A DNA stretch of 64,000 nucleotides, taken from NCBI GenBank assembly GCA_949987565.1, contig OX465110.1, positions 11,172,363 through 11,236,362 on the forward strand, read 5' to 3'. The notes under the pieces are model-generated. The model searched no databases. It saw nothing but the letters and a program-made list of their open reading frames with translations, and was not told where the DNA came from. This document shows, piece by piece, positions 53,935-64,000 of this stretch; the stretch's first letter is position 1; each line of letters starts with the position of its first letter. Origin of the DNA: Luidia sarsii. Lineage: Eukaryota; Echinodermata; Asteroidea; Paxillosida; Luidiidae. Position numbers and translations under genes: made by a program.

Positions 53935-54223
53935 TAAAATTTAGTGGGCCTGACGTTTCGATCCTAGCAGGACCTTTCTCAAAGGCAGAGTGACAATGAC
54001 AAAACAGATACAATGTACATGTACATGAAGGAAGGGGGGAGAGGGTGAATAGGACACGGATGAGAAACAGAGGACAAAGAGTGAAGCTGGTAGGGAAGAG
54101 GGGGAAAGATCAAAGAGAAGAGCAAGGAGTAGGGTAGGGATTAGTGAGAAGAGGGGGAAAGATCAAAGAGAGAAGTGTGAAGGACTGAACACAAAAGAAG
54201 GATTATCAGAAAGCTGCATGGTG

Positions 54224-54733
54224 TTAGTCATTACCCTCCTGGATGTTGAGACCATGTGGTTGAATAGTCCGAAGACGCTTCATCCACATTTTCTCACGGC
54301 TAAGACGGACAGCATTACTACGGTGACCAAGTGATTCTATGCCCAGTACACTCATATCTGATATTGAATGATCAGGGAGATTGAAGTGATACCCAACAGG
54401 GGTGTCCATTTTACCGGTTTTGATAGTAGACCTTTGGCCATAGATCCGTTTTTTGAGGGTGTTTTTGGTCTCGCCAACATACTGAATATTACAAACTCTA
54501 CAAGAGATGAGGTATATGATGTTGGAGGTAGTGCACGTGATACAGCCATAGGTCATGTGGGTAGTTCCAGAAGAATGTCCATTGAAAGACTCTATTACCT
54601 TGACATGTGTCTTGCAAACAAATTTCGAGGTACACTTAAATGTACCAAATTTAGTTTGAGGTGAAGAGTCCAAAGGGAGAACCTCTGCTCGGACAATTAA
54701 GTCACGCAGGTTACGGGGGCGCCTGAAAGCCAA
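54224..54733 (-). CDS. GIY-YIG endonuclease domain of the Penelope-like element
   Basis: A 169-residue frame. The central part has a Cys-x2-Cys pair (GCITC) directly before IIYLISCRVC and NIQYVGET, which correspond to the GIY and YIG strands. It continues with KNTLKKRI and a histidine-rich segment (YHFNLPDHS), then a W-x-x-R-L-x-T-x-x-P-x-G-L-N ending typical of this domain in Penelope-like elements. In an intact element it is the C-terminal domain of the RT polyprotein and nicks the target DNA. Here it is separated from the RT by frameshifts, so the ATG at 54,733 is only the first in this frame. Confidence 0.85.
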   Translation of the reverse strand: MAFRRPRNLRDLIVRAEVLPLDSSPQTKFGTFKCTSKFVCKTHVKVIESFNGHSSGTTHMTYGCITCTTSNIIYLISCRVCNIQYVGETKNTLKKRIYGQRSTIKTGKMDTPVGYHFNLPDHSISDMSVLGIESLGHRSNAVRLSREKMWMKRLRTIQPHGLNIQEGND

Positions 54734-55052
54734 AACAGGCGAATTAGGAATGGCATCAGCCAGAAGATCTGAAGTGTGGAGAATATGGTGTTTTCTTTAG
54801 TTATCTTCCTGAGAGGAGGAAGAGAAGGGTGGTAGGAAGTAACTAAGGGAACCTTGGGCTTGTCCTTGGGACCTGGTGGCTTTTGTTTTAGTGCCGAACT
54901 TCTGGGAATGGAATAGACTTTAGCAATGGAGTTCTTCACTTTGCGAAAACTATAGCCTCTAGCAACCAAGTTACTGGCCAATACACGTGTATGGCGGCGA
55001 AAGTCAGACTCATTGGAACATATGCGCCTCAATCTGAGGGCCTGGCTGTAAG

Positions 55053-56490
55053 CTACAAATGTATACCAGTCTTACAGTGTCTGGGGTGACAACTGGAGGA
55101 ATGGAGATATTCGAGTGTCGGTGGGCTTAGAATACAAGTCAGTAGTGACAGTATTGAGGTCTTTCCGGACGGTGACGTCCAGAAAGTGGGTCTGCTGAAG
55201 AGACTGCTCCCATGTAAATTTGATAGTCCTATGGAAGGAATTGATGTGGTCAAAGAAAGCATTCAAGCTGCTACCGTCCCTTGTCCAAATGAAGAACACA
55301 TCATCTATGTATCTCCACCATATCCAGGGACGGCATGGAGCCTCACTGAGCATGCGTTCCTCAAGGTCACCCATGAAGAGGCAAGCAAAGGAAGGAGCCA
55401 TGCGCATGCCCATGGCAGTATCATGCACTTGAAGATAGTGCTTGCCAAGAAAGGAGAAATTATTCTTGGCCAGCACTAGCCTCATGAGGGTGGTTATGTC
55501 GGAGATTGTTGGAGAAGACTGTTTTCCTTTGGCCCGGGCCGAGTAGCAAGCTTGAATGCCTTCTTCTTGGGGGATGTTAGTGTATAGAGAGGAAACGTCA
55601 ATAGTACCAATTATGGCAGTGGTAGGAATTTGATCCTTGACACTTTCCAACTTTCGCAGAAAGTCGGGTGTGTCATGGACGTATGAGTGGATTTGGGGAA
55701 CCAAGGGTTTGAGAAAAGAGTCAATGAAAAGAGATATGTGTTCCGTAGGTGAACCATTGCCAGAGATGATGGGTCTGCCTGGGTTGTTGGTCTTGTGAAT
55801 TTTCGGGAGAAGGTAGAATCTGGCAGTTGTACAATTGATCGGTGATAGAAATCTGTGAGCTTTTTTACTCAAATGATCACGTGATCGCATGTCATCCAAA
55901 ACATCCTGAATTTGCTCTGAAAATTTTATAGTGCTGGGGATTGTTAAGTTGGGGATTGGCTTCATCAATATATTTTTGGCGATCCATGATTACTACGGCT
56001 GACCCTTTATCTGCTGGCTTGATAATGATGTCACCGCGGGAACGTAGAGTGTTGAGAGCAAGACGTTCTTCCCTAGGGAGATTATCGTGGGGCTTACGGG
56101 TAAGATGAGAGGAGTTGGAAACTTGAGAACTGACTGCTTGCACATACGTTTCAAGGGCTGGAACACTGTTCTTGGGGGGGACCCAGGTGCTTTTTACTCG
56201 GAAAGGTTCTTCTTTACGGGAGCCAGAATCGAAGAAGAACTCAGTCAGACGAAGTCTGCGGTAATACTCAGTGAGATCTTGACTGAGCATTACTTGGTCA
56301 ACTTTGGGGGGAGTTGGACAAAAGTTCAAGCCTTTGGAAAGTAACGTATGCTCGGCGTCAGTTAGAGAAGAAGAGGAAAGGTTGACAACATTGTTAGTGG
56401 GGGGTAAAGGTGTAGACTGGGGACTGCGTCTGAAGCGGTTGTGTCTGCGTTGTATGGCAACAAGGCCACCAATCTTCTTGTTTCTCCTGT
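55053..56490 (-). pseudogene. Penelope-like reverse transcriptase (frameshifted)
   Basis: The segment with IIIKPADKGSAVVIMDRQKY (about 56,000) lies in one frame. The catalytic part lies in another (from 55,968): FYLLPKIHKTNNPGRPIIS, IGTIDVSSLYTNIPQ, AMGMRMAPSFACLFMG and RYIDDVFFIW with the two catalytic Asp near 55,300. It stops at 55,072, and the family continuation (YLHSSSCHPRHCK) runs in a third frame to 55,053. At least two frameshifts are therefore present. The RT motifs themselves look undamaged. Confidence 0.85.
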
Positions 56491-56849
56491 CGATGAGAAC
56501 AGAATTGAGGGGTTAGAGAGACCTTTCTCAATCTCATCACTGAGATCCTTGTACACGTACTGGCTTTCAGAACAGCTGGAGCGGAGTTTGGAGTCCAGAT
56601 TAGCAATGTCCTGGTAGACAGCCTGAAGGGTGATTTCACATTGCTCAGAGAGGACCTTGATGAGCTGAATGGAAGCACTATAAAGAATTTGATTCCATTG
56701 TTTGTGTAGGTTGGGGGAGAGTTTTCCAATTTTGGAGGGTATGAGATATCTGTAAGCCAGTAGGGATCAGGCGAGAGACTGAGAAAAAGTTGTAGTTGTC
56801 TTGATGGAAAGTGTACCGAAGAGCCTTTTCTTGCAGTTTCCTAAGTTGA

Positions 56850-58930
56850 AAGAAACCATATCCCCATTACATATCAAAGAAAAAATGAAAACAATCTCTC
56901 TCCGTGGGCCAAATATACTCAATTGAATGTGAAAATCTGAAAAGTTCATGACCTCAAAAATATTAATGAGATAGGGTCACGATCAAATGAGGGCAATTTT
57001 TGGATACACCTTTTCCCAACTAAGATATAGTGCAAAGTTGGAACAAACAAACTTCTACTTTTGCTAATAATGCAGTTTGAAATTTGCCCCTTTAAGGCAC
57101 TGTCACGTGACCCGTGATGAAATCATGAAGTTTTCAAGACAACTGTGCACAACTTCAGCAAGGGTTGTATGCATTTGCCAAGTTTGAAAAAAATCCAAGT
57201 ATGTTCAGTGGCCAAAGTGCCGCATACAATACCCCTTTGCTTTGTCTATGGGATTTTTCCGACAAGAAAAAGGAGAAGAAGAAGAAGAAGAAAAACTAGA
57301 GATTTATGTCTGTTGGCTAACAGAACATAACGCTTTTCCGCATCTGGCTCTCTTAAAAAAAAAAATATAAAAAAATAAAAAAAATTGACATCAGCGGGAT
57401 TCAAACTCGTAACCTCAATTTCTACCCCAAAACGCACGTGCATATTTCGTGCACAAAGTGTATGGGACTTCATTATAACATTCAAAAAATCATAATAATT
57501 CTGAACAATGGTCAATTGCTTCGAAACTCAGGATTTAGAATGTCTAGCCCAATAGCTAAATGCCTACCAAATTTCAAGACGATTGTCCAATGGCTAATAT
57601 GTGTTATAAAAACACGCATTTTGATGACGTCACGATTGCGTCATGGCATTTTGGCCCCGGAGGGTGTTTTTAAACTACATACCCAATAGATATAATCGAA
57701 AAAATGTAACAAATCTTGCTCCGTTGGCCAAATATGCTCAATTGAATGTTAAAATCGCAAAATTTCATGACCTCATTAATATTCATGAGATGACGTCACG
57801 ATCAAATAGGGCAATTTTTGGATACACCTTTTCCCAACTTAGATATACTGCAAAATAAACAAAACGAACTTGTACTTTTGCTTTTATTGGAGTTTGAAAT
57901 TTGCCCCTTTAAAGCACTGTCACGTGACACGTGGTGACGTCATGATGTTTTCAAGACTACGACGCAAAATTTCAACGAGGGCTCTATGCATTTGTCAAGT
58001 TTGAAAAAAATCAAAGTTTGTTCAATGGCAAAAGTGCCCTCCGAAAAACCCTCTGCTTTGTCTATGGGATTTTTTCCGACAAGAAAAAGATGAAACGAGA
58101 AATATATGTCTGTTGTGAAACAGAGCATAGAGCTTTTCCGCTTCTGTTTGTAACAAGTCATAGAATAGCCCCATTCCTACTCCAAAACGCATGTACATAT
58201 TTTGTGCACAAAGCCTATGGGACTCGAGTGTGGTATTCAAAAATTCATAAAAAATATAAACAATGGTCCTTCGGTTCCAAACTTTAGATTTGGAATGTCT
58301 AGCACGATAGCTAACTACATACCAAATTTCGAGATGATCGGCCAATGCCTTATATGTGTTTTAAAATCACACATTTTGATGACGTCATGATTGCGTAACG
58401 ACATTTTGGCTCCGGAAGGTGTTTCTAAACCATGTCCCCAATAGATATCAAAGAAAAAATGAAAAAAATCTCGCTCCGTTGGCCAAATATGCTCATTTCA
58501 ATGTGAAAATCTGAAAAGTTCATGACCTCATAAATATTCATGAGATGACGTCACGGTCAATCGATGGCAATTTTTGGATACACCTTTTCCCAATTTAGAT
58601 ACAGTGCAAAGTTGAAACCAAACGAACTTGCACTTTTGCTTTTAATGGATTTTGAAATTTGCCCCTTCAAAGCAAGGTCACGTGACACGTGATGACGTCA
58701 TGATGACATCAAGGTGTTTAGGATCAATTTCAGCATGGGCTTTATGCATTTGCCACGTTTGAAAAAAATCCAAGTCTGTTCAATGACCAAAGTCGTGCTT
58801 ACAAAACCCCTGTGCATTGTCTATGGGCTTTGGGGGAGAAGAAGAAGAAGACTAAGAAAAAGCCTAACAAAAGATATAGCTTTTCCGCTTCCCTGGAAGC
58901 GGCGGAAAAGCTAAAAAAAAAAAATCAGAA
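56850..58930 (-). repeat. Three family A copies, inverted
   Basis: From right to left: a copy of the divergent subtype (58,930 to about 58,095), a second copy (about 58,095-57,300) and a truncated third (about 57,295-56,850), all in minus orientation. The first pairs with 49,898-50,720. GAAGAAGAAGAAG runs mark the copy starts. The truncated copy is cut where the Penelope-like element begins. Confidence 0.85.
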
Positions 58931-59075
58931 CAACAACAATAGCTTTTTCGCTTTGCGGCGAAAAAGCTAACAATAGCTTTTCCGCTTCGCGGCGGAAGAG
59001 CTAAAAAAAAAATCAAAACGAAAGCAATAGCTTTTCTGCTTCGCGGCGGAAAAGTTAAAAATCAGAACAAAAACA
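58870..59075 (-). repeat. Inverted hairpin units at the family A edge
   Basis: Four units of the AGCTTTTCCGC...GCGGAAAAGCT hairpin with AAAAATCAGAACAA spacers, in reverse orientation. One has the variant CTTTTTCGC stem with a compensating change on the other side (GCGAAAAAG). Confidence 0.8.
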
Positions 59076-59243
59076 ATAGAATGTGGTCGAATTCGCATTC
59101 CTACAAATCGACATCTTTTTGAATGGCCTGCCAGTCACTGCGGGGGGTATGACACAACTCCCGCATGGGCCCAGGCGGATGTACCCCTACTACATGTACA
59201 TGTATATACTGCGTGCAGTTTATATACACTTGCGAGCTGAATG

Positions 59244-59503
59244 ATGGTGTACTGCCAGGCTTTTGGTTGTCAAAATGCCAGTACAAAAAAGCTTGGGCAA
59301 TATTTCCATGCAGGAACAAGGATAAGAAACCAGACTTGATTAGGAAGTGGGCTGCGGCCACCAAAGTCGTGAAATTTCTAAATGTCGGCTACAAATATAG
59401 TCGAAATGACGTGATTTGTAGCGATCACTTCACGGAGGAGGATTGGGAGGTTGACTTGCGGGCCAAACTCACTGGCTCGAAGCCGAGAAAAATACTGACA
59501 TGA
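59244..59503 (+). pseudogene. THAP-domain fragment (frame change near 59,300)
   Basis: Starts MVYCQAFGCQN, giving the first Cys pair. After a frame change near 59,300 it continues KDKKPDLIRKWAAATKV, with the conserved Trp, and NDVICSDHFTEEDW, with the second Cys and the His of the C2CH zinc site. It ends KPRKILT and a stop at 59,503. The proline-containing AVPTLF-type end of typical THAP domains is missing. THAP domains bind DNA in host regulators and in P-type transposases. The frame change could be a small indel, or an intron ending at CCATGCAG (59,311); a splice would need a donor I could not locate. Confidence 0.7.
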
Positions 59504-59684
59504 CTAAAGGAACATGCCCTACCTATATGGTACCATGGGGGAAGACGTGGGGGGGGATATAATTTGCACATTATCGTCGACGCGACTCCAGTTGCCCACA
59601 CTGTTTATTCCCTGGTCGCTGACCGCAACTCCTGTCACCCAACGCTATTGTGTGCATAGCATGTACTGGGAGGTGCATGACCCC
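59504..59684. other. Spacer ending in the hAT target duplication
   Basis: About 180 bases after the THAP fragment with no recognised feature. Its last eight bases, ATGACCCC (59,677-59,684), are the left target duplication of the next element. Confidence 0.6.
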
Positions 59685-62413
59685 CAGCGGCGTAGCTACG
59701 GGGGGGCGTGGGGGGGCGTACGCCCCCCCATGAAAGATCGTCGCCCCCCCACTCGCCCCCCCACTGGGATTTGAGTTTTTTTCAATGAAAAACAAAAGAA
59801 AATCAAAACCACACAATTCTAAAGATAAATTAAGAACCCCATTATTACCCCAATTCATTTTTTTTCGGTAGTAAAATAACTTGTAGCTGCTGAGTGCTGA
59901 TGATCTTGCAGAGGCTTGAGTAGTGCAGCGTATACGTACATGTACATGTACATATGTACATGTACGTGTAATCAGCCATGCGGTCGCTGTACACGTACAT
60001 GTTCAGTGTACACAATGTACATGTACATGTGTACATGTACATGTACAGTGTGCAAGGACGTGTTATGTCTTGTTGCAATGCTGCGCGTAGTCTGGTTTCG
60101 GCCCCACTGATCCTTTATTTTGGTGTCACTATGGCTTCACTAGATGGAAACTAGACCTAGACTTGACAAGGTCTCTAACGTCGGTCATAATAAAATGTGT
60201 TACACTTTTTAACCTCGGCCATTATCTGGGTGCACGATGCAATTAGCTTTCGATCGGTACCGGTTTGAAAACTTTGAATGCACTTTCAGCGTTTCTAAGT
60301 TATAGTTCCATATTTCGGAATGTTGTTTCCGCGTAATTTGATATTATTCCTTATAGTCATTAATTTTGAAACGGTGGTATGGAAAGAAAGAGGAATATAC
60401 AGGCTTCAATTTGAGGGTAATTTGTAGTCCGAGTAACTTGGACCTGACAATTCACCCTTTTTTTAATCAAATTTTAAAATTTTGAGGTTCGGGTGACTGT
60501 AGGGTCCAAGTCGAACCGAGTCCAAACCCTGCTGGTGCGTAGTCCGAGTACCATAACTAGACCCTTACAATCGCCCTTTTAAAAAATTTTGAGGGGTCGG
60601 GCGATAGGAGGGTCCAAGGAATCCTGCTGAGAAACACAGTAAGTAACTATGTGTTGGACTCCATGACTACCCCCGACCCTAACCCCGAGATTTTACCCCG
60701 AAAACACCCGTGAAACCGTCCCACGTACCCATCTTTGGATTAAGTGAGAATCACACGAACATTTCTCCTTTTTCCCCAAACGTGAGTAAAACAAATAACC
60801 AGTATTGAAATCGGTGATTCTCACGCAATCCAAAGATGGGTGCGTGGGACGGTTTCACGGGTGTTTTCGGGGTAAAATCTGGGGGTTTTGGTCGGGGGTA
60901 CCGGTAGTCATGGAGTCGAACACATAGTTACTTACCGAGTTTTCCAGCAGGATTCCTTGGAGCCTACTATCGCCCGACCCCTCAAAATTTAAAAAAGGGC
61001 GATTGTAAGGGTCCAAGTTACTTGGACTAGCTGGTGAGTACAAACCGCTAACACATTTCAACCGAAAAACTACCCGACCGAAACCCCCAGATTTACCGCC
61101 GAAAACACCCGTATCAACATCCTACGTGGTCATTTTTGGATTCAGTGAGAATCACAGATTTCAATAATGGTCATTTGTATTGCTCACGTTTTGGGAAAAA
61201 GGAGAAATTTCCCCTCTTTTGATCGAGAACATTCTCTCCCGTGCGACGAGCACAGTATTACTGTGCACGTTTTATGTAAACCGATGATGTCAAGGTGCTC
61301 GCGGACCTGTCAAAACATCACTGATTTGCGTGTATACTTGTACAGTATAACCGTTTCAATTTGAAATCCAAGATGGCCGCCTAATTTTGGCTCGTCGCAC
61401 GGGAGAGAATGTTCTCAATCAAATGAGGGGAAATTTCTCCTTTTTCCCCAAACGTGAGTAATACAAGTGACCATTATTGAAATCTGTGATTCTCACTGAA
61501 GCAAAAAATGGCCGCGTAGGACGGATCAGTATGCAATTTTTAACTTCCGAAATCTCCAAAAATATCAGGCAAATCCTAAATTTTTCCTGAATTCTAGAAA
61601 CATTTCTTTCTTACATAAAATAAATTATTGAAAATTGTCTCAGTCGTCGGGTGCACTGCGCGTCAATTTTGTCCAAGGTTTTATAACGCGCGGCTTTGGG
61701 GTCAAGTTGAACGATTTTCGTCGCGCTATAACGCCTCTCAAACCGCTCTAAGAGACAAGAATTCTACATTACTTTAATATGTTTTCACAAGCCCGGGTTT
61801 TTGAAAACCTTTACAAGTATAGTCGAGTGATCTTAAGTTTATATCCGGTAGACAAATATATTTTTGTATACACGTTCGGCATTGATTTGTTGGACTGGTC
61901 GGAGCTTGTACTTCGGTTGACCGCGAAACGCCGCGCGAAAAATCGTTGGTAACTTGTTATCATACGGAGCTCTATAAACTATGCCTGCACATGCAATAAA
62001 CATTACATTACATTATTTGTTAGAAAACAAGTGTGTAAAGACTGGTGGAAGTCTACTAATCATTCCGGACGTACTGAGTGCACACACACTGGACGGTGGT
62101 CTCGCAGCGTGCACAAATCACGAGGACGAGTACAATCCCACAAGACGTTTTTTTATGACGATTTGGTCGACAATATTGCCTTAATTATTTGCATTTTTAA
62201 CTCATGTGAAAAAAGAAAAACAAAGGTGATTAACCATTCATGGTTTTGCAAAAATCAAAACCGAAAACCGTCTCCAAGGCAAAACTGAAAAACCTTGAAA
62301 AATCGAAAAACCATGAAAAACCGAAAAACCGCCCAAACTACAGTCCGCCCCCCCACGAAATTTGGCAGCCCCCCCATCGCCCCCCCATGAAAAAAATCCT
62401 GGCTACGCCGCTG
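59685..62413 (-). mobile_element. Non-autonomous hAT-type element, copy 2 (2,729 bp, inverted)
   Basis: Inverted copy of 46,694-49,427 with the same CAGCGGCGTAGC ends. It is flanked by ATGACCCC on both sides (59,677-59,684 and 62,414-62,421). The different flank from copy 1 shows an independent insertion and not an inverted duplication of a larger segment. Sequence identity looks very high, with only scattered differences and small indels (for example near 61,325 versus 47,778). Confidence 0.85.
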
Positions 62414-62421
62414 ATGACCCC

Positions 62422-62701
62422 TGACCCCGAATAAGCTACATGTACAGTACTTACAGATTCTCTAACATGTGTAATAGCGCTGTATACATGTACATGTACA
62501 GTACGTGCGATGTATGCAATCGGGAAGCCGTGAAAGTGGTTGTAGATCAAGACTATACGCAATCCCCAAGCATAATTCTACTAATGACCAGAGCGAAAAA
62601 ACATAAAGTCAGGTATAAAATTGTATAAAAATTGATTAACACTTTTAGTTTAAATTGAAATGATTGAACAAGCCTAAATGACCAATCAGGGCTGTGTTAG
62701 T
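62422..62701. other. Unassigned spacer
   Basis: Contains a GTACATGTAC-type run (62,486-62,500) and a 62-codon frame without a motif. Nothing else is recognised before the shared segment starts. Confidence 0.5.
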
Positions 62702-62907
62702 CGTGATGTCATACCCCCTGCAGTGACTGGCGGGCATTTCGAAAACATGGCGGGTTGTGGGAACGCATATTTGACCACCGAATTCCACGATTTTTCACTC
62801 TTTATGAAACTCGTAGGTGAGTTGCACATATAGGTAATTGTAGGTTGTTTTTAACACCCAATCAGATAAGCCAACATTTTTCTCTCGGTTTTATTCTCCT
62901 GTAAGCT
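62702..62907 (+). repeat. Copy of the segment shared with the Polinton (37,894-38,092), candidate exon
   Basis: The open stretch runs from ATG (62,747) to a donor GTGAGT at 62,817, 70 nt, encoding an N-terminus with TTEFHDFSLFMKLV as in the Polinton copy. The two copies differ by 3 nt in length within the open stretch, which keeps the frame. Downstream, ATTAACAG at about 63,010 is a possible acceptor. The gene is not recognised. Confidence 0.5.
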
Positions 62908-63228
62908 CAAGTGCAAAACTTTAAGCTGCCAGTCAGCTCATCCGGGGGGTGAGGATTTGCACAAAGGTTGTAAAATTGTGCAAGATTATTTCTTCCCGAT
63001 TAACAGTTTGCTATGGCTTACCACACTTTGAAGTTTGAAGGTACGCAATTCTAGTTCAGTTGTCATCAGCGCTGTTTCAATAAAATCAAATCATATGCTG
63101 AAAACACACCAGAATGCCAGATGCTTTGGCAGTTATTATTAACTCACATAATCACATTTGTGTTGTGATTAGCCAAACAAAGCTAAAAAAATTGTAAATG
63201 AAAATGAAATACAATTACAAATAAAATG

Positions 63229-63360
63229 CAAAAATGTTGCAAACTGCTTACTGACTAAAATGACCAAAATGTAAAAAATAAAACATTTTGATCCTAGCAG
63301 GACCTTTCTCAATGCATAGCTCAAATATATCTTCATTTTTAGAAAGGTCCTGCAACTGCA
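63229..63360 (+). repeat. Penelope-end fragment
   Basis: Contains the GCAAACTGCTTACTGACTAA core, then TTTTGATCCTAGCAGGACCT, which matches the Penelope-like 3' end (53,960-53,980). A small inverted repeat (GCAGGACCTTTCT and AGAAAGGTCCTGC) lies just downstream. Confidence 0.7.
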
Positions 63361-63639
63361 AGGATAAAAAAGTCAGGCCCTCGGAATTTTTGGTACATGT
63401 AGATGAAATGCGAGAGAAATGTCGCCTTGTCAGTTTCATTAAAAATCATAATTTATTTGGCCATGATGAAGACAAAGAAATATAATGAAGAGGAAATTAA
63501 CAAAAATGCCCAAAGGCAAGACAGAGGATAGAGGGAAGACTAAATCACCACTAGAATCAGCGCCACTTTCATCAACTGTTATGGTTTGTGCATGTAAGAC
63601 TTAGTTACAACAACCCACAGACACGTCTTCACTTACAAT

Positions 63640-63867
63640 GTGTTTCACACTGTTGCCAAGGAACTTGCGACACATTCAACACGTCGTAAAGTTGCAACGT
63701 GTTATGCATCGCAAACCGAGTTGCGACACGTCGCCAAGCTTTATGAAATTGGCCCAAGGACTGTATCCCGAGACCTCTGGCTTAACAAATTGTACCAGCC
63801 CTCTTACCACATTTTGTGTAATCCCTGTGGTGATATTGGTAGTATTTATACATGCCTGGAATTCTAA
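63640..63867 (+). CDS. Unrecognised open frame with a helix-turn-helix-like segment
   Basis: A 75-codon frame with RRKVATCYASQTELRHVAK and KLYEIGPRTVSRDL. The second reads like the recognition helix of a transposase-type helix-turn-helix. It ends at a stop at 63,865-63,867. No family can be named and the frame may be part of a larger decayed gene. Confidence 0.2.
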   Translation: MFHTVAKELATHSTRRKVATCYASQTELRHVAKLYEIGPRTVSRDLWLNKLYQPSYHILCNPCGDIGSIYTCLEF

Positions 63868-63896
63868 ATGCACATTAATTTGTCATACATGTACAT

Positions 63897-64000
63897 CAGT
63901 GTTATAGCTACGCTGGTCGGCGGTGGACGGGGCCGACCACCACGGGTAATTTCCGTCCACCACTCCTGGTGAAAAACAATGCTTCCGACCGGCACTATGT
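63897..64000 (+). mobile_element. Start of a second hAT-like relative, cut by the window end
   Basis: Begins CAGTGTTATAGCTACGCTGG and is the inverse of 53,790-53,900, over more than 100 bases with few differences. It continues past the end of the window, so size and target duplication cannot be seen. Confidence 0.7.

Larger units (their letters stand above)
53935..56850 (-). mobile_element. Degenerate Penelope-like retroelement
   Basis: Minus-strand pieces in order: an N-terminal RT-linked segment (55,970-56,490), a reverse transcriptase with YIDDVFFIW (55,072-55,968), a linker (54,697-55,032) and a GIY-YIG endonuclease (54,224-54,733). This order is diagnostic for Penelope-like elements. 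The 3' end (53,940-54,000 in plus coordinates) carries GGGCCTGACGTTTCGATCC, pieces of which recur at 19,466 and 63,285. Several frameshifts make it inactive. The 5' end abuts an inverted family A fragment near 56,850. Confidence 0.9.

Noticed and set aside
46694..62413. One giant inverted duplication containing both hAT copies and both family A subtype copies
   Set aside because: The two hAT copies have different 8 bp target duplications and the sequences between the hAT and family A copies do not match, so independent insertions explain the symmetry.

Overview
The window looks like a stretch of animal (most likely marine invertebrate) nuclear DNA made almost entirely of transposable elements. 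It is AT-rich. No complete host gene, rRNA or tRNA gene is visible. The reasons for a metazoan reading are a degenerate Polinton/Maverick, a Bel/Pao LTR retrotransposon, a Penelope-like element with a GIY-YIG endonuclease, non-autonomous hAT pairs, a THAP-domain fragment and many consensus-like splice donors. The species cannot be named from the sequence alone.

Layout. 1-1,880: unassigned. 1,881-8,215 and 13,076-15,195: arrays of a roughly 0.8-1.1 kb non-coding repeat (family A) with short hairpin units, T-arm-like motifs and several TGACGTCA palindromes per copy. 8,216-13,075: a 2.2-2.7 kb direct tandem duplication (family E), each copy holding a long GA-rich purine tract. 15,596-23,229: four copies of a roughly 1 kb TA-flanked element (family C), a roughly 200 bp satellite and a 1.2 kb near-palindromic foldback element with a 9 bp target-site duplication. 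24,362-43,000: a roughly 215 bp satellite split by a 17.6 kb Polinton.

The Polinton (24,817-42,405) is the centre of the window. It has inverted terminal repeats and remnants of a SAP-type/PolB-associated ORF, a packaging ATPase, capsid-type genes, a coiled-coil membrane protein, a tail-fibre-like protein and a membrane-anchored protein. Most are broken by frameshifts or stops. No DNA polymerase B body, Polinton integrase or protease is visible. Two further elements are nested inside it: a 1,754 bp inverted-repeat element with a 6 bp target duplication (25,967-27,720, probably IS3EU-like) and a 7.6 kb Bel/Pao element (28,717-36,327) whose two 590 bp LTRs look identical by eye, so it arrived recently.

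43,073-64,000: a probable solo LTR, two almost identical 2.73 kb hAT-type elements in opposite orientation with different 8 bp target duplications (46,694-49,427 and 59,685-62,413), a 149 bp perfect-type palindrome, an inverted pair of family C copies, a hAT-like relative at each side of the last 11 kb, a broken Penelope-like element (53,935-56,850), inverted family A copies and a THAP-domain pseudogene or exon. A roughly 200 bp piece with a possible first exon and splice donor occurs both inside the Polinton (37,894-38,092) and at 62,702-62,907.

Nothing here works as a pathway. The genes belong to independent mobile elements and the biology is that of nested insertion, decay and non-autonomous amplification.
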